From Chara braunii (lineage: Eukaryota > Streptophyta > Charophyceae > Charales > Characeae), in the NCBI GenBank assembly GCA_003427395.1, contig BFEA01000119.1, positions 1,054,510-1,118,509 of the forward strand: a DNA stretch of 64,000 nucleotides. The letters run 5' to 3'. Both the position numbers and the translations under genes were made by a program. Of the stretch, positions 31,391 to 40,840 are shown one piece after another. Positions within the stretch are counted from its first letter, which is position 1, and every line of letters begins with the position of its first letter. A model generated the notes under the pieces. The model had not been told where the DNA came from. It saw only the letters and a list, made by a program, of their open reading frames with translations, and did no database searches.

Positions 31391-32400
31391 TAACCTTCTC
31401 TCGGCATCTCCCCCTACAACAGCCGTCGTTACACTGTACCCCGAAACACAAGTAGGTTCGCCGAACCTCGACAAGACATCACATGTACGACACTCGCCTG
31501 CAACCGCAAGGTGTTGTGGTAGTGTACGGTACTAGTCTTCAATACGTCTTCGCACCACGCAAGGCGATCACAACCACCACCAACAGTTGTAGCGCGCTGG
31601 GACAAGCTAATATGAAGGGCAGTGAGTGATGATGGTGCTGCAGCAAGTTCAATACACCAACGAGCCCCTCCTTATGCCGCAGTAAGTGGCACCGCACTAG
31701 CTGATTACCGCATCTACACCTTGTAGTTGACCCGCTACTGGTCTGTCTAACACCCTTCGATCCTGCCCGCTATGCACGCGGGAAGCGCAAAAATCGTCAA
31801 TCAGCACTGTGGGAGACAGGCGGGATGAGCGGACCAGCAGGTTGGCAACTGTGGAGCGGAGCACAAGGCACCAGCGACAGGGCTACCAACCTACAGGGCA
31901 CTCAAATGGCAAACACAAAAGGCACGACCGGCGGATGAGCAGCACGGCAACGAAGCAGCGAAGCACAGGGCGGTACCAAAAACATGGTCACACCGTACAA
32001 CGAACTCGTCAGCCTGCCAACACCACATCCGAAGTCGGTGGGACAAAGACAGCGAGGCAACAGCGAAGCGCGAGTGAAGACATCTGCACGGCCTTCTTGG
32101 AGCAAAGCAGCATACGACTTACTCACACCATGGTCGAACCCCGCAGACCATTGGTTTCCACCTACCCACTGAGTCGGGGGGTCACTCCGACAAACATCCG
32201 TAATCTTCTCCAGGCAACATAGACATCCCGAATCAAGTGGCCTCCATCTCGATGTACGTGGCCCGCAACCTCAAATAGGTTCGTTCTTACTTCGCATCTC
32301 TTAAAGGTGGGCGCAACCATGCCTCTCATCGCCGATCCCCTTTCAGGTACAGCTAAAAGTCATTTCACAACCTAAACCAACTGCTTAATCCCAAATCCGA
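31391..32400. other. Non-coding, nothing recognised
   Basis: GC-moderate sequence. The longest plus frame (31809-32222) is Arg/Thr/Gln-rich with no domain, signal or codon regularity that supports a gene. Confidence 0.45.
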
Positions 32401-33140
32401 CTGCGCCATCGTGCTCGCGCCAATCAAAAACCCCGGCTCCTTCCCTTTCTCCGCCCGATTCTAACAAGATTCGAGCGAAATCTCGAATCTCCACTTCCTC
32501 TATCTCGGCACCTCCACGTTGTCCATCCCTCTCTAACTCCCCATCCATTAACTTTCCCACTAGTCAGGCCGCGGATTCTAACTCCCCTAAGCCTAAAATT
32601 TCATGTTTGCATCTTCTCTCACCTGATTTTGTCAAGAATCGGGCGAGTTATACATCCTTCTCTTCGTCGTTTCTCTTTCCTTCCCCGCCATCTCCATCCT
32701 CCGTGCAGCTCAGTCTTTCTATACCACCTAACCTCTTTCCTCTCCTCCAAAACTACCACCTAACCTCTTTCCTCTCCTCCAAAACTAAGCACGCTACTGA
32801 ATTCACCCTGGGCCAAACCCCCGGGATGGTCTCTTCTCCCGCCCGATTTCATTATGAAACGGGCGGACCACGACCTTCTTCCCCTCTGTCATAGCTACGT
32901 TTTCTCTTCGCCATATCCGCCCGCATGCACCTGGCTCAATTCGTCGGCCAGGTTCGACCCTTTTTTCCCTCCCTACGTCCGAGTCCGTTGTTTCCAGCCT
33001 TCCAATCTTTACGCCCGTCGCGCTGCTGCTAGCGCAGCCCAACCGGACCCGTCGGTCTGGCTCAACGCTCGTCACTCCGCTACCCCGATTCACCTGCCTT
33101 GCTCCACTCCTTTTCGCTGGCCAGATTGCATAGGCCCGTT
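32400..33140. repeat. Dispersed repeat family DR-2, copy II, hairpin part
   Basis: Counterpart of 10441-11660. Hairpins: 32467-32490 (AGATTCGAG/CTCGAATCT, 9 bp), 32840-32865 (CGCCCGATTTC/GAAACGGGCG) and a weaker pairing around 'AAGAATCGGGCGAG' at 32630-32650. A 36-bp direct repeat ('ACCTAACCTCTTTCCTCTCC') sits at about 32727-32785. Confidence 0.6.
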
Positions 33141-33275
33141 GTATAACCTGCGATGTGAGCTAGGTGAGGATGGCCAGGGCTGGATCTCAGTGGTAGTGGC
33201 AGACCTTCAAGTGGGAACTTAAAAAACCCGAAGCGAAGAGGGGTCTTATGTGGCCCGTGGCCTGCGGCCTTGGCC
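33141..33275 (+). pseudogene. LSU rRNA-like fragment in DR-2 copy II
   Basis: 'GGATCTCAGTGGTAGTGGCA' (33182), 'CCTTCAAGTGGGAACTT' and 'CCCGAAGCGAAGAGGGGT' follow the order of the eukaryotic LSU segment AGATCTTGGTGGTAGTAGCA..ATTCAAATGAGAACTT..GGCCGAAGTGGGGAAAGG. It is the same rRNA segment as at 12083-12165 but more diverged. The inverted domain II pieces of copy I are absent here. Confidence 0.6.
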
Positions 33276-34070
33276 TTCGTCGTTGTGCTCCGCGCCACCC
33301 CACCCAGGCACACTTCGCCATATTTCGGGTCACGCCGAGTAGGCGCACGCTTTAAGCCTCTTACAGCAGCCAAAGGCTGGGTAAGCGGGCAACGCCTCCA
33401 AAGTTAGCCCCGCCGCTCAGGTTCTTCCCAGGTCGTCGACCAAATCGCTCACCAGCTCACATGCACGTTGAACTCCTCGACCCTCATTTACTATCGGTTC
33501 CAGGGTCACGCCCAAAAATAAAAAAAAATAGCACAAAAACAAAAGTAAAGTAATAAAAATAGGCACAAAAAATTTCAAGATCAAACCGCAGAGCGAGAGG
33601 GGAGGAGGGAAAGGAGGATTATTACTACCGCCATGATCCCGACTAGCTACCCTACGACAGTTAGTCTTTCGCGTCCACCGTGCGGTCGCTCGTTCTTGTG
33701 GTCCTACCTTCACTCCCAGCTCGCTGTCATGCAGACCCACGTCATTGTCGATGTCGTCTTCCGCACGTAGCACAAGTCACAAGCAAGCGCATCAATCAAA
33801 AGGCAAAAATCTTTTTAATCCTAATTTAAATCAAAAATAAATAAATAAGTAAAAATTTGACCGACGATCATGTCGGCTCTTCAGTTATCAATAAATAAAA
33901 CCACGCGTGCCTCAAGCCTGCGCGCCCACACACTCTCTACTCTAATCAATCATTTAGTCAACGTAAACAAAAGACTACCGCGACTCGCGCGGTATACTCA
34001 AAATTCCGAATCGAACTTATTTTTTGTCACTTGCAAAAAACAGGGCGGATACCCTTGTAAGGGTATTCAC
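33276..34070. repeat. DR-2 copy II, spacer and terminal block
   Basis: 33740-34066 aligns with 12850-13165 (see there) and ends in the perfect foldback ATACCCTT-GT-AAGGGTAT (about 34049-34066). The preceding 33276-33740 holds no recognised feature beyond A-rich runs near 33515-33570. Confidence 0.7.
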
Positions 34071-34082
34071 ACCGACAACACG

Positions 34083-34333
34083 CCGACGCGGAGAAGCTGC
34101 CTAAGTGCAGTAGACAATCGTCTCTTGCTGCTTGCACCGCGAAGAAGCTTGTGAAGGCCAACCTCCTGTCCCGCTGCTTGGAGTTTTGCCGTCTGGCATT
34201 GCTCGGTGTCGCCGTTCCCTCTGCTTTGTGTTCATGTCATTCTCTCCCTGCGAGTTTATTTGTGTGTGTGTCGATAGGATGAACAAAATCAAATGAACCT
34301 ACCGCTAGAACATGGAAATATACACTGCTACAC

Positions 34334-34419
<86 letters not shown>
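34083..34419. repeat. Dispersed repeat followed by (TG)n(AG)n array
   Basis: 34083-34335 matches 26836-27090 and ends 'TACCGCTAGAACATGGAAAT'. It leads directly into (TG)n 34335-34381 and (AG)n 34382-34419. Confidence 0.85.
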
Positions 34420-34421
<2 letters not shown>

Positions 34422-34426
34422 AATTA

Positions 34427-34532
34427 AGTCTCCAACCTCGCGGCTGACCTCACGCTACTTCCATCGATAGGATGAGCAAAACCGAATGAATCTACCGCTA
34501 GAACATGGAAATATACACTGCCACACTCATTT

Positions 34533-34594
<62 letters not shown>

Positions 34595-35444
34595 NNNNNN
34601 NNNNNNNNNNNNNNNNNNNNNNNNNNNNNNNNNNNNNNNNNNNNNNNNNNNNNNNNNNNNNNNNNNNNNNNNNNNNNNNNNNNNNNNNNNNNNNNNNNNN
34701 NNNNNNNNNNNNNNNNNNNNNNNNNNNNNNNNNNNNNNNNNNNNNNNNNNNNNNNNNNNNNNNNNNNNNNNNNNNNNNNNNNNNNNNNNNNNNNNNNNNN
34801 NNNNNNNNNNNNNNNNNNNNNNNNNNNNNNNNNNNNNNNNNNNNNNNNNNNNNNNNNNNNNNNNNNNNNNNNNNNNNNNNNNNNNNNNNNNNNNNNNNNN
34901 NNNNNNNNNNNNNNNNNNNNNNNNNNNNNNNNNNNNNNNNNNNNNNNNNNNNNNNNNNNNNNNNNNNNNNNNNNNNNNNNNNNNNNNNNNNNNNNNNNNN
35001 NNNNNNNNNNNNNNNNNNNNNNNNNNNNNNNNNNNNNNNNNNNNNNNNNNNNNNNNNNNNNNNNNNNNNNNNNNNNNNNNNNNNNNNNNNNNNNNNNNNN
35101 NNNNNNNNNNNNNNNNNNNNNNNNNNNNNNNNNNNNNNNNNNNNNNNNNNNNNNNNNNNNNNNNNNNNNNNNNNNNNNNNNNNNNNNNNNNNNNNNNNNN
35201 NNNNNNNNNNNNNNNNNNNNNNNNNNNNNNNNNNNNNNNNNNNNNNNNNNNNNNNNNNNNNNNNNNNNNNNNNNNNNNNNNNNNNNNNNNNNNNNNNNNN
35301 NNNNNNNNNNNNNNNNNNNNNNNNNNNNNNNNNNNNNNNNNNNNNNNNNNNNNNNNNNNNNNNNNNNNNNNNNNNNNNNNNNNNNNNNNNNNNNNNNNNN
35401 NNNNNNNNNNNNNNNNNNNNNNNNNNNNNNNNNNNNNNNNNNNN

Positions 35445-35535
<91 letters not shown>

Positions 35536-35634
35536 GTGTGGCAGTGCATATTTCCATGTTCTAGGGGTAGATTCATTCGATTTCGCTCATCCTATCGATG
35601 GAAGTAGCACGAGATCAGCCGGGAGGTTGGAGAC
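34427..35634. repeat. Palindromic microsatellite arrays flanking a gap
   Basis: Left arm 34427-34594 (unique 105 bp, then (GT)n, then (GA)n) and right arm 35445-35634 ((CT)n, (CA)n, then the reverse complement of the same unique sequence, e.g. 'CCATCGATAGGATGAGC') are inverted copies about 90-95% identical. The 850 Ns between them (34595-35444) hide the apex. Confidence 0.9.
34595..35444. other. Assembly gap (850 N)
   Basis: Ns between inverted GA/CT microsatellites. Confidence 1.
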
Positions 35635-36329
35635 TTACCTGTTCAAGAGATCGATGGTACGGATAGGGCCACATCAAAAAAAATTCCAACGGCTATCCGG
35701 TAGGGGCATGTTACAAATTTGGTGTGGGTACCGGTAGGGGCACTACGAAAACATATGAGGCCCAAACAACACTAGGGTTTTATGGAAAATTTGACTTGTG
35801 GTCAGAGGGCCGCGATAGGGTAAATCGGGTCGGAGGGGCGCGACGTAAAATAATGGAAAATACAGGGGCGCCAGACAAATTTTGCCAAATAAATTTAATA
35901 GGAGCAACCAACATTTTCCCATATCATAAACTCAACACTGGGCCTCACTCCACTACTCAACATTCGACACATACCTTGATTGTTTGTGGACTAGATACAT
36001 TCGTACTGATTCAACATTTTGAATGTTAAGTTTCTTCCATTTTATGCTTCAAGAACCAAGAATGGAACACATAGAAGAAGATGATGTGAGTTTTACCATC
36101 ATGGCGTCACCAACTCCTTCTCGCCAAGCTGTTCTCCACTCCTTTTCCTAAGAACCCGTGCGCCCGACACTTAGCTGATGGAAAACAAAATGAGCGTTGA
36201 ACCCCTCTACTTGTCTAGATTCGTATTGCATCCCCTTAACCTGCAAGCGGGCCAGATTCATATGAGCCAGGAATAACGTCGCAGGCCTATCTTAAAAAAT
36301 AAATAAAATAGAATAAAATAGACCCTGCC
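35635..36329. other. Intergenic with inverted copy of 26.6-kb repeat
   Basis: 35811-35895 is the reverse complement of 26571-26652 ('GGTCGGAGGGGCGCGACGTA'). The remainder has no recognised feature. Confidence 0.6.
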
Positions 36330-36983
36330 ACAAAAAATAAAAATAAAATATTCAATATCGATATCAAACTATCTCAGACTTTGCATGTACCCAGCATCTG
36401 GCCCATACATCCCTGCATTTGGAAAACACACGTTCTTTACTCTCGTTACCTTTCTCACCTGCGCCGTTGTCTTATCACCACACCTGTTTGACTCCGAGCC
36501 CGGAGGTGATTTACCCGTACCCAGTAATGCCACCGTTTCTCGTCAGCGCCAACCTCGATGTAGCTCAAGCCGGAAGCCACGACTGCCGTATGTACCCGGG
36601 ATCAGAACCAAATCCATGCATCTAAAAAACATCCCACGTTTGACTGTTGTACCCATCTCGAGGTCAGAACCCAGTGAACACCCGTTCGTCGCGGGCGCCC
36701 CGTACCATAAAATAAAATAAAAAATATCCAATAATAATATCAAACTATGCATATACGTGAGATCAAGCCCACATACGCCTGGGAGAACGTGTTCTCCCCT
36801 GCGTCGTTGTCTTTTTCTCCCGACTGATTTTCGGATCCATATTCAGATTCAAAGATGATTTTGCCCGTTCAAAAAGCCACCGTTTCGATTCTTTTCAACT
36901 GGCGCCAGCATCGGCAAGGCTTGAGACAAGAAGCCAACGCATGTATCCATACGAGATCTCTGGATCAAAAAGCCCGACAAACT
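36330..36983. repeat. Diverged 378-bp tandem duplication
   Basis: Two units, 36330-36708 and 36709-36983, each start with an A/T run and 'AATATCAAACTAT' and keep GCCACCGTTTC and the 'GCGCCAAC / GCGCCAGCAT' blocks in order. A perfect GGGAGAAC-GT-GTTCTCCC hairpin lies at about 36782-36799. Confidence 0.6.
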
Positions 36984-37223
36984 TTAAAACAGTAGACTGG
37001 TCGTTATCTCTCTCCTCCGTCCTGCAGTCAGGTTCGTACTAGTCTCTTTATCCTTTCCCAAAATGTCGACCCCGTTCGTGGGAACATCCACTCGGAGCCC
37101 CGCAAGAACAACTTTCCCAGGGTACCGCAGCTTGCCCAACTCCTGGATGAGAGTAGGGACATTTAGACAAGTTATTCCTGGGTCATTGGAGTTACCCGCG
37201 ATTCTCAGTAGTGTGTTAGGCAC
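36984..37223 (-). pseudogene. Penelope-like RT C-terminal (thumb) segment
   Basis: The frame starts 'LLRIAGNSNDPG' and continues 'LIQELGKLRYPGKVVL'. An R..S..(x)n..L..L....YP pattern after the RT palm is typical for Penelope-like elements. It overlaps the upstream palm frame by 8 bp in another phase, so a frameshift separates them. Confidence 0.5.
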
Positions 37224-37815
37224 TGTTAGCTACCATAGCAAACTTGGTGGTGTGAGGTCCGAATGAGGAGAAGTCCTTGTAAGTTTGGAACCTCAAGGTT
37301 CCGTGGTCCCATATAGTATCACCATTCTTAAACTTACGCATCATCAAGATAATTGTGGGTGCCCTGGTTACAATCATCCTGGTCTCCAAAAAAACGATCC
37401 ACCCATTCCTTGGGTCTGTGCGTTCCAACTGCAACCCAGCTAGGTAACAACGGGATACTAAGTCCAACCGTTCTTCTACTTTCTGGCGTCCAGATGGGTC
37501 GTTTGTACGAAAAAATGAGACAACTAGTAAGTCATCAATATACCGCTTCCTGGTTATCCACTTCCCGTCCATGCCAAGTGAGCACAAAAATGGGTGCTCA
37601 GACATCATACACATAACACACGCCAACGGGGGGCTTGCCCTCCTGCCCATTGTTATGCCCTTTAATTGTCGCAAAATTGTCCCGGAGACTAAAAAGAACG
37701 TATTCTACAGTTGATACTCAGTGAGTGAGATCAGTCTGCTCAACCGTATGGATCTCCAACCATCCTCCCTGTGAGCTTTACCAAACATTGCTTCTTTCTT
37801 TCTTAGGTTAATTCT
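37216..37815 (-). pseudogene. Penelope-like reverse transcriptase palm (part)
   Basis: Contains 'RQLKGITMGRRASPPLACVM' (RT motif QGIPMG..SP..A) at about 37670-37610 and 'RKRYIDDLLVV', the YxDD catalytic box, at about 37550. Upstream, to 37815, translation continues through one stop with 'EAMFGK', 'EDGWRSIRLSRLI' and 'NTFFLVSGTIL', which fits the segment before motif QGIPMG. The first catalytic aspartate motif is not found because foreign sequence starts near 37826. Confidence 0.7.
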
Positions 37816-37825
37816 GACCCATCTG

Positions 37826-37930
37826 ACGTCGTGCGATGAAATCAGCATTGATCTGCTTCTAATTGTCTACCGCGTGGGCACGGGGAACGCAGCCCTAAGG
37901 TAGCCAAATCAATGAGACTAAGAGTTAACA
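37826..37930 (+). pseudogene. LSU rRNA-like fragment interrupting the Penelope RT
   Basis: 'CCTAAGGTAGCCAAATC' at about 37890-37906 matches the near-universal LSU segment CTTAAGGTAGCCAAATG. 'TGACGTCGTGCGAT' (37825) and 'TAACACGAGA' (37926) could correspond to the flanking TGACGCAATGTGAT and TTAACGAGA blocks. The match is short and partly weak, so this is tentative. Confidence 0.45.
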
Positions 37931-37985
<55 letters not shown>

Positions 37986-38082
37986 ATTTATTGTTATGAG
38001 TGTGTGAGAGAGAAAGAAATAGAGAGAGAGGGAGAGGGGGGCCTACTAGAGAGAGAGTGAGAGGGGGGGGGCGGGGACTACT

Positions 38083-38136
<54 letters not shown>

Positions 38137-38866
38137 AATGGCGAAATTGAAATATGGGTCAAATTGCGGCCGCAATCTATTTTGCAGTTGGAATGATTTT
38201 TTCAAATTTATTTAGCGTTTTTCCTAGAAAGATCACAACAAAATCTACGAGTACTCCAATTTTCAGGTTTTTTCACGCATTCTTCTGAGCGTGAAAGCTC
38301 ACTGAATTTGGAGTACTTTTTTAGTTGGCCCAGGCATGGCTGAGTGGCAAAAATGGAAAATGTGCCGAATCGGCGTGCGATTATTTCGTAGTGTAAATGA
38401 TTTTTTGTAAGTGTAATTATTATTATGGAACACGACCTCATCTACGGATTCTCAAAATTTCAGATTTTTGTGCATGTTCGTCTGAGCACAGAAAATCGCC
38501 AAAGTTGTCTCTTGCAAAACGCCTATTTCGTTGTGCCTAACCTCCCTGTTTTGAAAAGACGGGGCTCAATGCCTGGGCCTGAGGGCCCTTTTGCAGTTCA
38601 CATGCCCGCACTTCTTTTTGGGGTCCGCTTCTACCCGGGGACCGGTCCAACATCCCCCACTTCTTTTTGGGGTCCACTTCCACCCGAGGACCGGTCCTTC
38701 CTTTTTCCAAAAGTCACGGTTCTAGAAGAGCTAGTTGTAGGTAGTCCGCAATTTTGCCAAGGACCGGTCCCAAAAAAACATTTATCCCCTAAGAACCCAC
38801 TTTGCGTCCTGGTCGACCGCCACCGAAAATGCGACACCTGCAGCCTTAGGGCTGCACATTATTGAT
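37931..38866. repeat. Foreign segment in RT: (GA)n arrays and 50-bp repeats
   Basis: (AG)n at 37936-37979 and 38090-38131, with GA/GGGG-rich DNA between. A foldback lies at 38254-38324 (GTACTCCAA/TTGGAGTAC). A tandem pair of 50-bp units with 'CTTCTTTTTGGGGTCC' and 'GGACCGGTCC' lies at 38609-38698. Ends in GCAGCC-TTAG-GGCTGC near 38840. No coding sequence; it separates two halves of the RT. Confidence 0.7.
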
Positions 38867-39703
38867 CTAATTAATTTCATTTTTCAGTCCATCAACAAAG
38901 TGCAGGTTGAAATGGGGAACCATAGTTTCTCTGATAAGGGCATTGAGGGCAGTGAAGAGAAGTCCAGATACTGATCGGAAAGGACTTGAGAAGGAGGGAA
39001 CAATTGGCCTGCTTTTCTCTTTTGGTATGATGTACGCATGCTGCAGACCCCCAGTTATGTCCCATTCTGCACTTTTTTGAAGTTGCCTTGCCACATACCT
39101 TTCTCTCATTTTTGATAGCACCACACTCCTTGTCTTTTGAACATGCTCGTAGTTGTCATTTGCCAAATACATCTTTTTAAGTCCGGCTTCAAAAAGCCTT
39201 AGGCATTCCAACCACGTCTCACTGGTATTGTGATCAAGTGGGGAGCTGACCAACCCATGAAGTGTCTTTCCCACACCCGCAACATATTCGCTAATAACAC
39301 AGTCTTTCGGTTTGGCTGCCCCAACCTTTTTGATAGCCAGCCAGTCAATTTTAATATCCTTCTTTACAACGTCTGCTGTCCTCAATGCTTCTAAGGCACT
39401 GTTGCAGGCTCGAATCAAACCTTTTTTGCTTGTTAGCGCGCCGAGGAAAGGCACATTTTTTGCATTAAAAAGGAAAGGATGAATACCCTCCACCTCACTC
39501 AGCTTGACTGCTACATGCCCATTACTTTTGGGCAAGTTAAAGTCTGCGCAAACACTCTCAAAGGAGCTCGTCTGCGCAAAAGACTTCTGGTTATGCAAGA
39601 GGTCATCAACTGTGCTGGCCTTCAGCCATATAGCCCTTGTCTTCTTTGCATACAAGTCAGCGAGCGAGGCTAGAGAGATTTCCTCCTCCAACCACTCTTT
39701 CAC
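38867..39703 (-). pseudogene. Penelope-like linker and RT N-terminal fingers
   Basis: The longest intact piece (278 residues). The C-terminal part has 'AYIIPKEKSRPIVPSFSSPF', the RT finger motif with K and RPI, followed by 'NLHFVDGLKNEIN', where the frame ends at the inserted segment. The N-terminal 200 residues are helical linker without recognised motifs. The upstream frame 39657-40025 overlaps it in another phase (frameshift near 39690). Confidence 0.65.
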
Positions 39704-40025
39704 TGCTTTTTCTACTTTGCATGCAAAAAGGAATCTTAACTGTCACATTCAATCGAGGATTCAAGCCGAACTTCTTTTTAAACACATTAGTAAGGATTCC
39801 GCGCATGATCTGCCTACACCGCCTTGGATGTATGGCCTTGACCCAATTATCCAGATCAATTGACTCCAGCAGCGAGCAAGCAAACAGATCTCGTTGTTTC
39901 CAAGGTGCCTTGAGTAGAGCTAGAAGCTCAACTTTTAGTAAATCCGTCTTAGTCTTTGTCTGAGTTAGTCCAGTAATAGACCAACACCCTCCTACCTCAA
40001 TGGCAGATTTAACATCCTTAAGCAA
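39657..40025 (-). pseudogene. Penelope-like linker, frameshifted piece
   Basis: 122 residues, basic, with 'LLALLKAPWKQRDLFA' and a Cys/Arg pattern ('HPRRCRQIMRGIL'). It continues the linker between the endonuclease and RT domains. It is followed in the overlapping frame by the 39703 segment. Confidence 0.55.
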
Positions 40026-40038
40026 AAAAATATTATTA

Positions 40039-40609
40039 TTAATTTTTAACCTTGGAAAATCCGAATAATACGGACACTAACCGCCATGCCTTCAACCACC
40101 GACACCGTTGGTTATTGCGAATCCCGATGGACCTTTTTTGTTTGTGCTTAACCAGTAATTTCAGAATCCGTAATAAGTCCGGCTCCTGTCGTACTCCTAG
40201 CATAGGGCAGTAAAAAAACGCAGGCTCATGAACCACAGTTAGAGAAGGAGAAGGAGAGGGTCGACCCGCTTTCTTCTTCCCCCTCTTTCTTCGAGGACTG
40301 CTGCACACTATCACACCTTTCATATTCAGGCCCGGATTGCAACTCCCAATTATTTTGGCCTCCATACTTTCTATCGCTACATCCTCCCCGAACCAAATCG
40401 GGATCGGGACATACTGATCTAGCCCAGCTTTGCATAGCCAAACGTGCACACGTTGCTTGTTTGTTCCTTTTACCGCAGCGGTGCTCAACCCAACGTTCTT
40501 TGAGAGGACGAACAATTTTTCCCACGTACACTAATCGACAATTAAGTGACATGAGGGCATACACACACCCTTGACCTTCTAACAACTTGCCCCATTCGAC
40601 CGGCGACAT
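40039..40609 (-). pseudogene. GIY-YIG endonuclease domain (two frames)
   Basis: First frame (40609-40226): 'GCVYALMSLNCRLVYVGK' is the GIY...YIG pair (V-Y and Y-V-G) and 'RPLKERWVEH' supplies the conserved Arg and following His. After a frameshift the second frame (40515-40039) gives 'ESMEAKIIGSCNPGLNM', with the metal-binding Glu and the P-x-LN end of the fold. All key residues survive, but on two frames. A basic, serine-rich tail ('RRKRGKKKAGRPSPSPS') follows. Confidence 0.65.
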
Positions 40610-40840
40610 TCGTAGCGAGAATCCTACAAATTCTTTTCCCCATGCAATGTCCCCCCGTAGGGAAGGAAAGAAGAATCAGCAAGGTACGGACTCGGTTCAG
40701 TAGTGCAGACAGATTGTGGCTAGCGGCAGACTCAGAGAGCGCAAACTCACCAGACCTAGTTTCCCGCAACGTGGTAGTCATCCCCATCACACTCCTCATC
40801 AGCGTTGTCGCTGTTTCGTACTTCATTTCTTCGTGATGGC

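Noticed and set aside
31809-32222. 137-residue Arg/Thr-rich plus frame
   Set aside because: Low-complexity composition, overlapping open frames, no splice or promoter context.
34498-35737. 340-400-residue frames
   Set aside because: They run through 850 Ns and dinucleotide repeats.
36385-36720. 111-residue plus frame
   Set aside because: Lies in a tandem duplication whose second copy is not open; no motif.
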